Made by a program: the position numbers and the translations under genes | Part shown: in pieces, positions 1 to 9,092 of the stretch | How positions within the stretch are numbered: position 1 is the stretch's first letter | How the letters are laid out: every line of letters starts with the position of its first letter | The notes under the pieces: generated by a model | Told to the model about the DNA's origin: nothing | Databases searched by the model: none | What the model saw: the letters and a program-made list of their open reading frames with translations, nothing else | Origin: Flexivirga aerilata | Lineage (GTDB): Bacteria; Actinomycetota; Actinomycetes; Actinomycetales; Dermatophilaceae | Assembly: GCF_013002715.1 (NCBI RefSeq) | Contig: NZ_JABENB010000001.1 | Coordinates: 1,488,001-1,552,000, forward strand | Direction: 5' to 3' | Length of the DNA: 64,000 nt

Positions 1-651
1 TACCAAGGGTTTCCGGGGTCCCTCTGTGTGTCGGTGAACGAGCAGGTGGTGCACGGCATCCCCGGTGACCGCCCGCTCGCCGACGGCGACCTGGTGTCGA
101 TCGATTGCGGCGCGATCGTCGACGGCTGGCACGGCGACGCCGCGATCACCCTCGTCGTCGGCGGCGACGCGGCCGCACGACCGGAGGACGTCGCACTGTC
201 CGCCGCCACCCGGCGGGCGCTCTGGGCCGGCATCGGCGCGCTCCGGCCCGGCATCGGGATCTACGAGCTGGGCGGGGTCATCCAGGACTCGGTCGAGGCC
301 AGCGAGCTCGAGGACGAACTCACCTACGGGATCGTCGACGGCTACACCGGTCACGGGATCGGCACGAGCATGCACATGGAGCCGACCGTCTACAACGAGC
401 GGGTGCGCCCGCGCGGGCCGATCGTGCGCACCGGAGCCACCGTCGCGATCGAGCCCATGGTGACGCTCGGCACCCACGCATCTCGCGAGCTCGACGACGA
501 GTGGACCGTGGTCACCGAGGACGGCTCGCGCGCCGCGCACTGGGAGCACACCGTCGCCGTCACCGACGGCGGCCTCTGGGTGCTGACCGCGGTCGACGGG
601 GGAGCGGCCGACCTCGCGCAGGTCGGCGCGGCATACGGGCCGCTGGAGTAG
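1..651 (+). CDS. map: Type I methionine aminopeptidase, 3' part
   Basis: Removes the initiator methionine from nascent proteins in the cytoplasm using two divalent metals. The frame is open from the first base of the window, so the N-terminal part lies upstream. The pita-bread fold ligands are visible: the [18 protein letters not shown] stretch supplies two aspartates, GYTGHGIG the histidine, and IEPMV and WEHTVAV the two glutamates. It sits directly before infA, the usual actinobacterial order (adk-map-infA). The stop is followed by a short GC hairpin (656-675), so it probably closes the preceding operon. Truncated only by the window edge. Confidence 0.96.
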   Translation, partial: YQGFPGSLCVSVNEQVVHGIPGDRPLADGDLVSIDCGAIVDGWHGDAAITLVVGGDAAARPEDVALSAATRRALWAGIGALRPGIGIYELGGVIQDSVEASELEDELTYGIVDGYTGHGIGTSMHMEPTVYNERVRPRGPIVRTGATVAIEPMVTLGTHASRELDDEWTVVTEDGSRAAHWEHTVAVTDGGLWVLTAVDGGAADLAQVGAAYGPLE

Positions 652-666
652 GGTTCCCGCCCCGAT

Positions 667-695
667 TTGGGCGGGATGGGCTTCCCGCGTAGACT
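667..695 (+). promoter_or_regulatory. Predicted infA promoter (TTGGGC-N17-TAGACT)
   Basis: A -35-like TTGGGC at 667-672 and a -10-like TAGACT at 690-695 are 17 bases apart in the 230-base gap between map and infA. The -35 overlaps the right arm of a CCCGCCC/GGGCGGG hairpin (656-662/669-675). A transcript from here would have a leader of about 180 bases before infA, in which I recognise no known riboregulator. Confidence 0.45.
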
Positions 696-881
696 GGTAT
701 GTCGGGTCCGGAGTGTCTTCACTCACCCATCGCGAAACACCGAACGCCTCGCACCGCAAGGTTACGCCGAGCGGGCCGATGAGTCGTGTGTCCGCGCCGG
801 GGGAGGGCGGCACGACGTACCCGCACCAACAGGGCGGCTCTCATCCGGAGAACCGCCCGCCGACAGCAGTTGAAGGAAGGC

Positions 882-1103
<222 letters not shown>

Positions 1104-1168
1104 AGGCAAATCCGCCGCAACGCCGCCCGCCTCACGGTGAGTGGCCTGACTTCGAGACAAAAGGTGCG

Positions 1169-1282
1169 ATGAAGGTCCAGCCGAGCGTCAAGAAGATCTG
1201 CGACAAGTGCAAGGTGATCCGCCGTCACGGCCGGGTCATGGTGATCTGCGAGAACGCGCGCCACAAGCAGCGTCAGGGCTGA
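1169..1282 (+). CDS. rpmJ: 50S ribosomal protein L36 (bL36)
   Basis: A 37-residue zinc-ribbon ribosomal protein. Cysteines in ICDKCKV and VICENARHK plus the C-terminal histidine form the C-C-C-H zinc site, so this is the zinc-binding (C+) version. It begins [10 protein letters not shown]. The ATG at 1169 lies 65 bases after infA and is the only sensible start. Confidence 0.97.
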   Translation: MKVQPSVKKICDKCKVIRRHGRVMVICENARHKQRQG

Positions 1283-1360
1283 ACACCCCGGCACGACTCG
1301 CGTCTTCGATTCGGACGCAAGAAGTGAACAACTGAAGATTTCGATTTGCGTGGCCCAGCC

Positions 1361-1416
1361 CCTCGTCATACGCACGCCGTATGACGGGGACGCCACCCCG
1401 GGCGCAGAGGCCCGGG
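1361..1416 (+). promoter_or_regulatory. Two consecutive hairpins between rpmJ and rpsM
   Basis: The 216-base gap holds a 12-bp stem (1361-1372/1378-1389, one G-U pair) built from an inverted pair CGTCATAC/GTATGACG. It is followed at once by a CCCGGGC/GCCCGGG stem (1397-1403/1410-1416). Neither has a T-tract, so they look like a partial attenuator or a processing site rather than a full terminator. The first stem is one of the inverted pairs of the window-wide GTATGACG word. Confidence 0.5.
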
Positions 1417-1498
1417 ACCTAGCACACATCCACTCCGGGATGCATGCGGGACAGGCCACGCACTGACACCTCTGCGAGACAACCAGGAGAAATGCCAC

Positions 1499-1873
1499 AT
1501 GGCACGTTTGATCGGTGTCGACCTGCCGCGCGAGAAGCGCGTCGAGGTCGCACTCACCTACATTTTCGGCGTCGGCAAGACCCGCGCCGACGAGACGCTG
1601 GCCGCAACCGGCGTCAACCCGGACACCCGTGTCCGTGACCTCACTGAGGACGAAGTCGTGAAGCTGCGCGACCACCTCGAGGGCAACTACCGCCTCGAAG
1701 GTGACCTTCGCCGTGAGGTGGCCTCCGACATCCGCCGCAAGGTCGAGATCGGTTCCTACCAGGGCCTGCGCCACCGCCGCAGCCTGCCGGTGCACGGTCA
1801 GCGCACCAAGACCAACGCGCGCACCCGCAAGGGCCCGAAGCGCACGGTCGCCGGCAAGAAGAAGGCCAAGTAA
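1499..1873 (+). CDS. rpsM: 30S ribosomal protein S13 (uS13)
   Basis: Head protein of the 30S subunit contacting the P-site tRNA and the 50S subunit. The 124 residues start [20 protein letters not shown], contain the helix-hairpin-helix [14 protein letters not shown] and end in the lysine-rich tail that touches tRNA. The start is an ATG preceded by AGGAGA. The 64-base spacing to rpsK suggests co-transcription. Confidence 0.98.
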   Translation: MARLIGVDLPREKRVEVALTYIFGVGKTRADETLAATGVNPDTRVRDLTEDEVVKLRDHLEGNYRLEGDLRREVASDIRRKVEIGSYQGLRHRRSLPVHGQRTKTNARTRKGPKRTVAGKKKAK

Positions 1874-1936
1874 TCCCGTCGCGTTCTGCGACCGGGACTT
1901 AAACCTCACGTATTCGCTTAGTTTTCAGGAGATTTC

Positions 1937-2341
1937 ATGCCTCCCAAGAGCCGTCAGGCTTCCGGCGCGAAGAAGGTGCGCCGCAAGGAGAAGAAGAACG
2001 TCGCTGCGGGTCACGCCTACATCCGCAGCACCTTCAACAACACCATCGTTTCGATCACCGACCCGACCGGTGCGGTGATCTCATGGGCCTCGGCCGGCCA
2101 GGTCGGCTTCAAGGGCTCGCGTAAGTCCACCCCGTATGCCGCGCAGATGGCCGCCGAGGCCGCCGCGCGCCGCGCGATGGACCACGGCATGCGCAAGGTC
2201 GACGTCTTCGTGAAGGGCCCGGGTTCGGGCCGCGAGACCGCCATCCGCTCGCTGGCCGCCGCCGGCCTCGAGGTCGGTGCGATCTCCGACGTCACCCCGC
2301 AGCCGCACAACGGTGTCCGCCAGCCCAAGCGCCGCAGCTGA
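1937..2341 (+). CDS. rpsK: 30S ribosomal protein S11 (uS11)
   Basis: Platform protein of the 30S subunit that helps form the mRNA exit site. It has 134 residues with the usual basic actinobacterial N-terminus ([20 protein letters not shown]), then [21 protein letters not shown] and a C-terminal [14 protein letters not shown]. The ATG at 1937 follows CAGGAGAT. It lies between rpsM and rpsD as in most bacteria. Confidence 0.98.
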   Translation: MPPKSRQASGAKKVRRKEKKNVAAGHAYIRSTFNNTIVSITDPTGAVISWASAGQVGFKGSRKSTPYAAQMAAEAAARRAMDHGMRKVDVFVKGPGSGRETAIRSLAAAGLEVGAISDVTPQPHNGVRQPKRRS

Positions 2342-2374
2342 CACCCGACGAGAGACTTGAAGGAGATATAGACC

Positions 2375-2983
2375 ATGGCCCGTTACACCGGCCCCATCAC
2401 CAAGAAGTCGCGTCGCCTCAAGACCGACCTCGTCGGTGGCGACAAGAACTTCGAGATGCGCCCCTTCCCGCCCGGCCAGCACGGCCGTGGCCGGGTGCAG
2501 GAGAAGGAATACCTCACCCAGCTGCAGGAGAAGCAGAAGGCTCGCTTCACCTACGGCGTGATGGAGAAGCAGTTCGTCCGCTACTACAAGGAGGCGGCCC
2601 GCCGCCCCGGTAAGACCGGCGAGAACCTGCTGACCATCCTGGAGTCCCGCCTGGACAACGTCATCTACCGCGCCGGCCTGGCCCGCACCCGTCGTGCCGC
2701 CCGCCAGATGGTGACCCACGGCCACTTCGAGGTCAACGGCGTCCGCGTCGACGTCCCGTCCTACCGCGTCGAGCAGTACGACATCATCACCGTCCGCGAG
2801 CAGTCGCGGCAGAAGTTCCCGATCGAGTTCGCTCGCGAGACCTTCGGTGAGCGTCCGGTGCCGGCGTGGCTGCACGTCGTCCCGGGCACCCTGCAGATCC
2901 TGGTGCACGCCCTCCCGGTGCGCGACCAGATCGACGTGCCGCTCACCGAGCAGCTCATCGTCGAGCTCTACTCCAAGAACTGA
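2375..2983 (+). CDS. rpsD: 30S ribosomal protein S4 (uS4)
   Basis: Primary 16S rRNA-binding assembly protein. It has 202 residues: an N-terminal domain starting ARYTGPITKKSRR and an S4 RNA-binding motif around RLDNVIYRAGLARTRRAARQ. No zinc-binding cysteines are present, the form usual in actinobacteria. ATG at 2375 follows GAAGGAGAT. Its 3' gap carries two large palindromes before rpoA. Confidence 0.98.
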   Translation: MARYTGPITKKSRRLKTDLVGGDKNFEMRPFPPGQHGRGRVQEKEYLTQLQEKQKARFTYGVMEKQFVRYYKEAARRPGKTGENLLTILESRLDNVIYRAGLARTRRAARQMVTHGHFEVNGVRVDVPSYRVEQYDIITVREQSRQKFPIEFARETFGERPVPAWLHVVPGTLQILVHALPVRDQIDVPLTEQLIVELYSKN

Positions 2984-3060
2984 CGCTCGTTCCTCGCGTC
3001 TGTTCTTGTCGTCGGGCTCTTGGCTACGGCTCCTCGCGCGGGTTGTCGCCAGCCTTCGGT

Positions 3061-3126
3061 GAGTGACGGCTTCCTCGCCGGTTGACGGTCGGATACGACC
3101 GTCAACCGGCAGAGGGACCGTCACTC
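3061..3126. repeat. Very long hairpin between rpsD and rpoA
   Basis: A 15-bp perfect stem (3077-3091/3096-3110) with a four-base GATA loop is extended outward by TTCCTC/GAGGGA (3071-3076/3112-3117, one G-U) and GAGTGACGG/CCGTCACTC (3061-3069/3118-3126), nearly 30 paired positions in all. No T-run follows. It may be a processing or attenuation structure separating rpsD from rpoA, or a small mobile palindrome. Confidence 0.75.
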
Positions 3127-3135
3127 GTGGCTCGT

Positions 3136-3187
3136 AGCTGGTCGAGTAGGGCGAGCCCCCAGGGGCGAGCCCGTATCGAGACCAGCT
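3136..3187. repeat. REP-like palindromic element
   Basis: The ends AGCTGGTCGAGTA and CGTATCGAGACCAGCT with a GGGCGAGCCCC/GGGGCGAGCCC centre make an imperfect 52-base palindrome. Its TGGTCGAGTA...TATCGAGACCA outline matches a dispersed intergenic palindrome that I know from many Micrococcales genomes (recalled, not searched here). It is the only copy I see in this window and lies directly after the long hairpin at 3061-3126. Confidence 0.65.
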
Positions 3188-3292
3188 CCCGCCATACAGG
3201 ACTGAAAACTCAATAACGCCAGGCGAATACAGAGTCGCCTGGCGGTTCACAGGGCTTCATATAGCGGTGGCCCTGAGGAAAGGAAACAAGAA

Positions 3293-4315
3293 GTGCTTAT
3301 CGCACAGCGCCCCACTCTGAGCGAGGACGTTGTCTCCGACAACCGGTCCCGCTTCGTCATCGAGCCGCTGGAGCCGGGCTTCGGCTACACGCTCGGCAAC
3401 TCGCTGCGTCGCACCCTGCTGTCGAGCATCCCGGGTGCCGCGGTGACCAGCCTGCGCATCGACGGTGTGCAGCACGAGTTCTCCACGATCCCCGGGGTCA
3501 AGGAGGACGTCACCGAGATCATCCTGAACATCAAGGGTCTGGTCGTCTCGTCGGAGCACGACGAGCCCGTGGTGATGTACCTGCGCAAGCAGGGCCCGGG
3601 CGAGGTCACCGCCGCCGACATCGCGCCGCCGGCCGGTGTCGAGGTGCACAACCCCGACCTGCACATCGCGACCCTGAACGACAAGGGCAAGATCGAGATG
3701 GAGCTGACCGTCGAGCGCGGCCGCGGCTACGTCTCGGCGCAGCAGAACAAGTCCGCCGACCAGGAGATCGGCCGCATCCCGGTCGACTCGATCTACTCGC
3801 CCGTGCTGGCCGTGACTTACAAGGTCGAGGCGACTCGTGTCGAGCAGCGCACCGACTTCGACAAGCTGATCGTCGACGTCGAGACCAAGAACGCCATCGC
3901 GCCGCGTGACGCTATGGCCTCGGCCGGTAAGACCCTGGTCGAGCTGTTCGGCCTGGCCCGCGAGCTCAACGTCGAGGCCGAGGGCATCGACATGGGCCCG
4001 AGCCCAACCGACGCCGCGCTGGCCGCCGACCTGGCGCTGCCGATCGAGGACCTGGACCTCACGGTGCGGTCCTACAACTGCCTCAAGCGCGAGGGCATCC
4101 ACACCGTGGGTGAGCTCGTCGGCCGCAGCGAGGCCGACCTGCTGGACATCCGCAACTTCGGTGCCAAGTCCATCGACGAGGTCAAGGACAAGCTGACCGA
4201 GATGGGCCTGCAGCTCAAGGACAGCCCGCCCGGGTTCGACGCGAGCGCGATCGCCGACCGTTACGAGGACGACGACGCCGAGGGCGTCAGCTTCGCCGAG
4301 GACGAGCAGTACTGA
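3293..4315 (+). CDS. rpoA: RNA polymerase subunit alpha
   Basis: 340 residues. The N-terminal dimerisation domain (about 1-230) contains [20 protein letters not shown], and an acidic linker leads to the C-terminal domain (about 245-320) with the helix-hairpin-helix region [29 protein letters not shown] that binds UP elements and activators. The start is a GTG at 3293 with a GAGGAAAGGAAA ribosome site. The 309-base gap before it holds the long hairpin and the REP-like palindrome; the remaining part (3188-3292) shows nothing recognisable apart from the ribosome site. Confidence 0.98.
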   Translation: MLIAQRPTLSEDVVSDNRSRFVIEPLEPGFGYTLGNSLRRTLLSSIPGAAVTSLRIDGVQHEFSTIPGVKEDVTEIILNIKGLVVSSEHDEPVVMYLRKQGPGEVTAADIAPPAGVEVHNPDLHIATLNDKGKIEMELTVERGRGYVSAQQNKSADQEIGRIPVDSIYSPVLAVTYKVEATRVEQRTDFDKLIVDVETKNAIAPRDAMASAGKTLVELFGLARELNVEAEGIDMGPSPTDAALAADLALPIEDLDLTVRSYNCLKREGIHTVGELVGRSEADLLDIRNFGAKSIDEVKDKLTEMGLQLKDSPPGFDASAIADRYEDDDAEGVSFAEDEQY

Positions 4316-4366
4316 GCCGCTGAATCACGTTGACGTTCAACGTGGTTCGAAGACCAAGGAGAAAGA

Positions 4367-5095
4367 ATGCCTACCCCAACCAAGGGTCCCCGTCTCGGTG
4401 GTGGCCCCGCGCACGAGCGGCTCATCCTGGCCAACCTGGCGCAGGCGCTGTTTGAGCACGACCGGATCACCACGACCGAGGCCAAGGCCAAGCGGCTGCG
4501 TCCGCTCGCCGAGCGCCTGGTGACCTTCGCCAAGCGCGGCGACCTGCACGCGCGCCGTCGGGTCATGACCGTCGTGCGTGACAAGGGCGTCGTGCACCGT
4601 CTCTTCACCGAGATCGCGCCCGACATGGCCGACCGTCAGGGCGGCTACACCCGCATCACCAAGATTGCGCCGCGCAAGGGCGACAACGCCCCGATGGCCG
4701 TGATCGAGCTGGTCCGCGAGCCGGTCAACGCCAAGCCGAAGCGCGCCGTCGTCGCCGAGGCGGAGGGTGCCACCAAGCGCGCCGCCAAGGAGGACGCCGC
4801 CGCGGCCGAGGCTGCTCCGGCCGACGCTCCCGAGCTGGAGCCGCTGGACGAGGGCAAGTACGGCGCCGACTCGGCCGCTCCGGTCGACGGTGGCCTGTCG
4901 CCCGACCCGGAGAAGTTCACCGTGAAGGGCAACGAGGACTCGATGAAGTACCACGTGCCCGGTTCGCGGTGGTACGACTCGACCGTTGCCGAGGTCTGGT
5001 TCACCACCCCCGAGGCCGCGCAGGCCGCGGGCTTCGAGCCGGCCGGTGGCGAGAAGGCTCAGGAAGTCGCCGAGGACGGCGACGACGAGGCCTGA
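4367..5095 (+). CDS. rplQ: 50S ribosomal protein L17 (bL17) with long C-terminal extension
   Basis: Residues 1-120 are ordinary L17 ([20 protein letters not shown], then the [20 protein letters not shown] region) at the peptide exit tunnel. The remaining 120 residues are an Ala/Glu-rich linker followed by a small globular module containing [19 protein letters not shown] and [20 protein letters not shown]. That resembles the sunset domain seen on other actinobacterial proteins. The ATG at 4367 follows AAGGAGAAAGA. A strong terminator ends the operon just downstream. Confidence 0.97.
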   Translation: MPTPTKGPRLGGGPAHERLILANLAQALFEHDRITTTEAKAKRLRPLAERLVTFAKRGDLHARRRVMTVVRDKGVVHRLFTEIAPDMADRQGGYTRITKIAPRKGDNAPMAVIELVREPVNAKPKRAVVAEAEGATKRAAKEDAAAAEAAPADAPELEPLDEGKYGADSAAPVDGGLSPDPEKFTVKGNEDSMKYHVPGSRWYDSTVAEVWFTTPEAAQAAGFEPAGGEKAQEVAEDGDDEA

Positions 5096-5116
5096 TCGGG
5101 ACTCCCGTCATACGGG

Positions 5117-5159
5117 AAGGCGGTCCGTCTGCACCATGGGTGCGGGCGGGCCGCCTTTT
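5117..5159 (+). terminator. Intrinsic terminator of the rpoA-rplQ operon
   Basis: A 19-bp stem (5117-5135/5139-5157, with three G-U pairs) and a three-base ATG loop is followed by TTTTC. It begins 21 bases after the rplQ stop, and no gene on the plus strand follows closely. Confidence 0.9.
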
Positions 5160-5171
5160 CGTTGCCCGCGG

Positions 5172-6833
5172 TCAGAAGGGCGGCGCGGGTGGTGCTGGTG
5201 GTGCGGGCTCGAGGCGGAATCCGTCAATCGGCCAATAGATTTCGTAGCCGTCGTGCCGCTCCACCCGCGGCCGGCGGCGAGGCGCCGGAAGTTCCTGCGC
5301 CAGGTGGTGGGCGGCGAGGTCCTTGAGGACGCTCGGCATCGCGTCGGTTTCGTAGTAGCGGGCCAGGGCCTTGCTGAGGTGTTGCTCGGCGCGGCTGACT
5401 GCCGGTGGTGCGTGGTCCTCGGGCCGGTGGTGGCCATAGGCGGTCGTGGTGACCTCCCGGGTGAGCGTTCGCCAGGTGACGCTGCCGTCGGCGTGTTGTC
5501 GTGAGGCCCAGAACCTCCCGGTCTTGGGGTTGTGATGGCCGCGGTGGACGGCGTGCAGGTTGTCGGGGTGCGTCTGACCGGGCTGGTGCTCGCCGGGTGT
5601 CGCGTGGTCGTAGGGATTGTCGTGGTCGAGGTCGCAGTCGCTGGCGGGGTGGTCGCAGTCGCCGGGGGCGCGGCAGGTGTGGTCGCGGGCCCGCACGAGG
5701 CGGGCCATGCCGGCCGGCACCTGGTAGGTCTTGGCAGCGTCGACGACCGCGCCGGTGGCCGGGTCGGTCACCAGACGGGTCCACAGCGATCCCGCCCGGG
5801 TGGCGAGGTCGCGGACCTGGGCGCCGGAGAGGAACCCGACGCCTGGGACCTCCGCGACGTCGGTGCTCGTGCTGCCGGGCACGATGGTGTCGAGGCTGAC
5901 GACGACGTGCAGCCGTCCGGGCGGTGCGCTGCCGAGATCGGCGTCGCCGGGCACGATGCCGCGGGTCAGCAAGTCGGTGGCGAGGTCGGCTCGCAGCTGC
6001 GCCAGGGTGCGGGGATCGCCGGCGGCACGCGCGGCCTTGGCGAGGGCGGTGAGGCGCTGGTGGGCGGTGAACACGAGCACGCTGTCGCCGTCGATCTGCA
6101 GAGCGGCGGTGCCGTCGCGGCCTGGGCTGGTCGTCACGTCGCGTCGGTCGAGCGCCTCGGTGTGTTTGCGGTCGCGAGTCGCGTCGGCGGACTCGACAAG
6201 TGCGAGTTGCCGGCGCAGGCGGGCGCGGAACCCGTTGCGTGACAGGGGCACTCGCGCATCCGGATCGGTATGACGGGCAGGAGGTGCCAGCACTCGGGAC
6301 GTGATGGCACCGGCCATGACGGGGTCGAGGTGCGCGGTTTCGGCGTGGACGGTGCGCACGCGCTCGAACGTGGTCGTGCCGTGCGCAAGCTGCGCACGAG
6401 CGGTGCCGGCCCGGTCGGGCATGCAGGTGGCGATCCTGACTCGGTCGCGGGCGGCGTGGAGGGTGCACCCGGTCAGGAGCTGGACCTCGTGGATGACGGC
6501 TTGCGTGGCGGCGTGCCGGTGCGCGGCGAGCTTCGCAGCGTGGCGTGGATCGTCGGGCGCGATGCGGGCACCGGCGACGACGTCGTCGGTCAGCGCGGCG
6601 ATGGCCGACAGCGAGACCGCGTCCGCGCACGCCTTGATGGACTCGGCGGCCTGGATGACGTCACCGAGCTGCTCGCGATCTCGACGTACCCGCCCCGCCG
6701 GTGCGAAGCGGGCGACCCCCGTCGGGTCGGCGTGTTCGGCGCGCAGCCCCTTGACCAGCAGCCGCAGCGCGGCCGCGACGTCATCGGGCAGGCCTGTGAC
6801 ATCGATGGCGGTCGTCCGCTTGCGTCGGCTCAT
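5172..6833 (-). CDS. DUF222 (13E12 repeat family) protein with HNH endonuclease domain
   Basis: 553 residues. The N-terminal two thirds match DUF222, helical with no assigned function. Residues about 381-440 form an HNH nuclease module: RDHTCRAPGDCDHPASDC gives zinc-type cysteines, DLDHDNPYDH the catalytic histidine, and NLHAVHRGHHNPKTG the C-terminal histidines. The ATG at 6833 has a perfect GGGAGGTGA site; a GTG seven codons upstream is less likely. The C-terminus ends in a PAPPAPPAPPF repeat. The family is present in many copies in actinobacterial genomes and behaves like a selfish or defence-like element. Here it sits inside the ribosomal region between rplQ and truA. Function unproven. 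Confidence 0.88.
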   Translation of the reverse strand: MSRRKRTTAIDVTGLPDDVAAALRLLVKGLRAEHADPTGVARFAPAGRVRRDREQLGDVIQAAESIKACADAVSLSAIAALTDDVVAGARIAPDDPRHAAKLAAHRHAATQAVIHEVQLLTGCTLHAARDRVRIATCMPDRAGTARAQLAHGTTTFERVRTVHAETAHLDPVMAGAITSRVLAPPARHTDPDARVPLSRNGFRARLRRQLALVESADATRDRKHTEALDRRDVTTSPGRDGTAALQIDGDSVLVFTAHQRLTALAKAARAAGDPRTLAQLRADLATDLLTRGIVPGDADLGSAPPGRLHVVVSLDTIVPGSTSTDVAEVPGVGFLSGAQVRDLATRAGSLWTRLVTDPATGAVVDAAKTYQVPAGMARLVRARDHTCRAPGDCDHPASDCDLDHDNPYDHATPGEHQPGQTHPDNLHAVHRGHHNPKTGRFWASRQHADGSVTWRTLTREVTTTAYGHHRPEDHAPPAVSRAEQHLSKALARYYETDAMPSVLKDLAAHHLAQELPAPRRRPRVERHDGYEIYWPIDGFRLEPAPPAPPAPPF

Positions 6834-6946
6834 CGAGGTCACCTCCCTGCCCACGTGTTGCCTTGCGATGTATGTTCGATTCTAGGCGCGACCACTGACA
6901 CCCTGCCGCATTAAGTTGGTCAGGTGGTCGAGGTGCGACCAACCAG

Positions 6947-8104
6947 TCACGCGAGCGACGCCAGCGTGCGCCGGGAGAACACCCGCGCCAACGGCAGCAA
7001 CGCCAGCACGAGGACGGCGGGCACGGCATACCCGCTGCGGAGGGAGCCGGTGCCGATCGCGCCGGTCAGCACCGAACCGACAAGCGCACCAACGTAATTG
7101 AACTGATTGAAGCGGGCGATGACCGCATCGATGCGAGCCCGTTCGGCGTCGGCGTCCAGCCTGTCCCCGCGGGCGAGTAGCGCGGCGGCCGAGTAGGACA
7201 GTGGGGCGACGACCGCGATGCCGGCCCCGAGCACGAGGAAGCCGAGCACACCGACCGGCCACGAGGGCGCAACGACGATGACGATCAGACCGACGACGGC
7301 GACCACCGCGCCGACCCGCAACAACAGTGTGGCGCCGAAGCGGTCGGTGAGCCGGTCACCCGCGATGCGCGCGGCCAGGGAGGCCACCAGATAGGGGAGC
7401 GCCGCGAGGGCGACGAGTGCCTCCGGCGCACCCAGCGTGTGGTCGAAATAGACCGAACCCCACGTGGTCGACGCGGTGTCCACCGTGTAGAAGACCACGC
7501 ACGCGGCGCCCACCAGCAGGATCGGCCGCCACGGGATGTCGCCCGCGCTCGTCGGGTCGACTGCACCCCCACGCCCCGGCAGGTATGGCGCAGCCGCCAC
7601 CATCAACGGCAGCACCGCAACGCCGACGGACACCGCCGCGACCGAGGCGTGCGGCAGCGCGAGACTGACCAGCGTGCCCACGATGCCGCCCGCGGTCCAC
7701 GCACCGTGGAACGACGGCAGCAGCGATCGCCGCACCCGGTGCTCGAGCGCGACCGCCTGCATGTTGCTCGTCGCATCGACCACCCCGAGCCCGAGGCCGT
7801 AGATCGCCATACCCACGACCAGCAGAGGTATGCCGGGAGCCGGCCCGCTCGCCAACAGCGCGACGCAGACCGTGAGCAGCCCGCCGCGCAGCACGGTCGC
7901 GCTGCCGACCCGGGGCGCCAGTCGCTCGGCGAGCAACGACCCCGCCCCGGCCAGGAGCACGATCATCAGCATGAGAAGCGTGAGGCCCAATTGGGAGAGG
8001 CCCCAATGCGATTCGACCTTCGGCAACCGTGTGGTCAGCGACAGGAAGGCACACCCCTGCGCGAAGTAGGCCGCCGCGATCGCGGCCCGCGAAGACACCC
8101 GCAT
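6947..8104 (-). CDS. MFS transporter
   Basis: 385 residues, predicted inner-membrane protein with about twelve hydrophobic segments and no large soluble domain. The N-terminal half contains GLGLGVVDATSNMQA and SFHGAWTAGGIVGT, which resembles the FucP/YbjJ-like MFS group. The start is the ATG at 8104, the first residue before a membrane helix. It is divergent from truA across 81 bases. Substrate unknown; sugar or drug export are both possible. Confidence 0.85.
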   Translation of the reverse strand: MRVSSRAAIAAAYFAQGCAFLSLTTRLPKVESHWGLSQLGLTLLMLMIVLLAGAGSLLAERLAPRVGSATVLRGGLLTVCVALLASGPAPGIPLLVVGMAIYGLGLGVVDATSNMQAVALEHRVRRSLLPSFHGAWTAGGIVGTLVSLALPHASVAAVSVGVAVLPLMVAAAPYLPGRGGAVDPTSAGDIPWRPILLVGAACVVFYTVDTASTTWGSVYFDHTLGAPEALVALAALPYLVASLAARIAGDRLTDRFGATLLLRVGAVVAVVGLIVIVVAPSWPVGVLGFLVLGAGIAVVAPLSYSAAALLARGDRLDADAERARIDAVIARFNQFNYVGALVGSVLTGAIGTGSLRSGYAVPAVLVLALLPLARVFSRRTLASLA

Positions 8105-8172
8105 CTGCGCATGGTGGCACGCTCCCGGCGTCCACGACGGCGAATTGAACGAACGTCCATGAAAGCCGCTCG

Positions 8173-8178
8173 ATAGTC
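8173..8178 (+). promoter_or_regulatory. -10 element giving a near-leaderless truA transcript
   Basis: GATAGT ends seven bases before the truA ATG and no Shine-Dalgarno sequence precedes that ATG. The arrangement is typical of actinobacterial leaderless mRNAs. TTGAAC at 8145-8150 is too far upstream to be an ordinary -35. Confidence 0.4.
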
Positions 8179-8185
8179 TGCGGCA

Positions 8186-9043
8186 ATGCGCCTGCGGATC
8201 GACTTCGGGTATGACGGGACGGACTTCTCCGGCTGGGCGACCCAGCCGGGTCTGCGCACCGTCGAGCAGACCCTCTCCGAAGGCTTGGGCACCATCCTGC
8301 GCAGCGCCCCGCCGAAGCTGACCGTGGCCGGGCGCACCGACGCCGGTGTGCACGCCCGCGGCGCCGTCTGCCACGTCGATCTCGACCCCGAGCGCTATGC
8401 CGCACTCCGGGGTCGGTCCGAGCGCAGCCCCGCCGATGCGGCCGTGACCCGCCTCGGCGGCGTGCTACCGCCCGACGTCGTCGTCCATCGGGTGCGCGAG
8501 GCGCCCACTGGTTTCGACGCGCGCTTCTCCGCGACCTCCCGGCGTTACAGTTATCGCATCATCGACGACCCGGCCGCCGTCGACCCGCTGCGCCGGCGGG
8601 ACACCGTGGTCGTGCGCGGCCCGCTGGATGAGCACGCGATGAACTCCGCAGCCCGGAACCTGCTGGGACTGAAGGATTTCGCGGCGTTCTGCAAACGGCG
8701 AGAGGGCGCCACCACCGTCCGCACCCTGCTCGACTACCGCTGGGAGCGCACGGCGGACGGAGTGCTCGTCGCGACGGTCGTCGCCGACGCGTTCTGCCAC
8801 TCGATGGTGCGCTCGCTCGTGGGTGCCGTCATACCGGTTGGTCTGGGGCGCAAGCCGATCGAGTGGCCGGCGCAGGTGCTCACGGCTGGGCGGCGGGACC
8901 CCGGCGTCACGGTGATGCCGCCGCACGGCCTGTGCCTGGAGGAAGTCAGTTATCCCCCCGACGACCAACTTGCGACGCGCGCCGACGCCGCGCGCGCAGT
9001 GCGCACGCTGCCGGAAGAAAGTTTGAGCAACCCGCGCGGGTGA
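8186..9043 (+). CDS. truA: tRNA pseudouridine(38-40) synthase
   Basis: Isomerises uridines 38-40 in the anticodon stem-loop of tRNAs. 285 residues; the catalytic aspartate lies in VAGRTDAGVHARG, and YSYRIIDDP and FCHSMVRSLVG are the other family motifs. truA normally follows rplQ immediately in actinobacteria; here the DUF222-HNH gene and the MFS gene, both on the other strand, separate them. Its ATG appears to be transcribed without a leader. It uses ATA for Ile in GTCATACC (near 8826-8833), an example of the GTATG word overriding codon preference. Confidence 0.97.
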   Translation: MRLRIDFGYDGTDFSGWATQPGLRTVEQTLSEGLGTILRSAPPKLTVAGRTDAGVHARGAVCHVDLDPERYAALRGRSERSPADAAVTRLGGVLPPDVVVHRVREAPTGFDARFSATSRRYSYRIIDDPAAVDPLRRRDTVVVRGPLDEHAMNSAARNLLGLKDFAAFCKRREGATTVRTLLDYRWERTADGVLVATVVADAFCHSMVRSLVGAVIPVGLGRKPIEWPAQVLTAGRRDPGVTVMPPHGLCLEEVSYPPDDQLATRADAARAVRTLPEESLSNPRG

Positions 9044-9071
9044 GGGAGAGACGATCGTCTTCTCCCGCACC
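9039..9071. terminator. Bidirectional hairpin between truA and the CHAP gene
   Basis: GGTG-A-GGGAGAGACGAT pairs with ATCGTC-T-TCTCCC-G-CACC around a self-complementary centre. It overlaps the truA stop and lies in the short gap between convergent genes, so it may end transcription from both sides. There is no clear T-run. Confidence 0.4.
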
Positions 9072-9092
9072 CGCACGGACCGACGGAGCCGA

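Noticed and set aside
3257..4102. Antisense open frame over rpoA
   Set aside because: Complementary-strand shadow of third-position GC in rpoA; no start context or recognisable domain.
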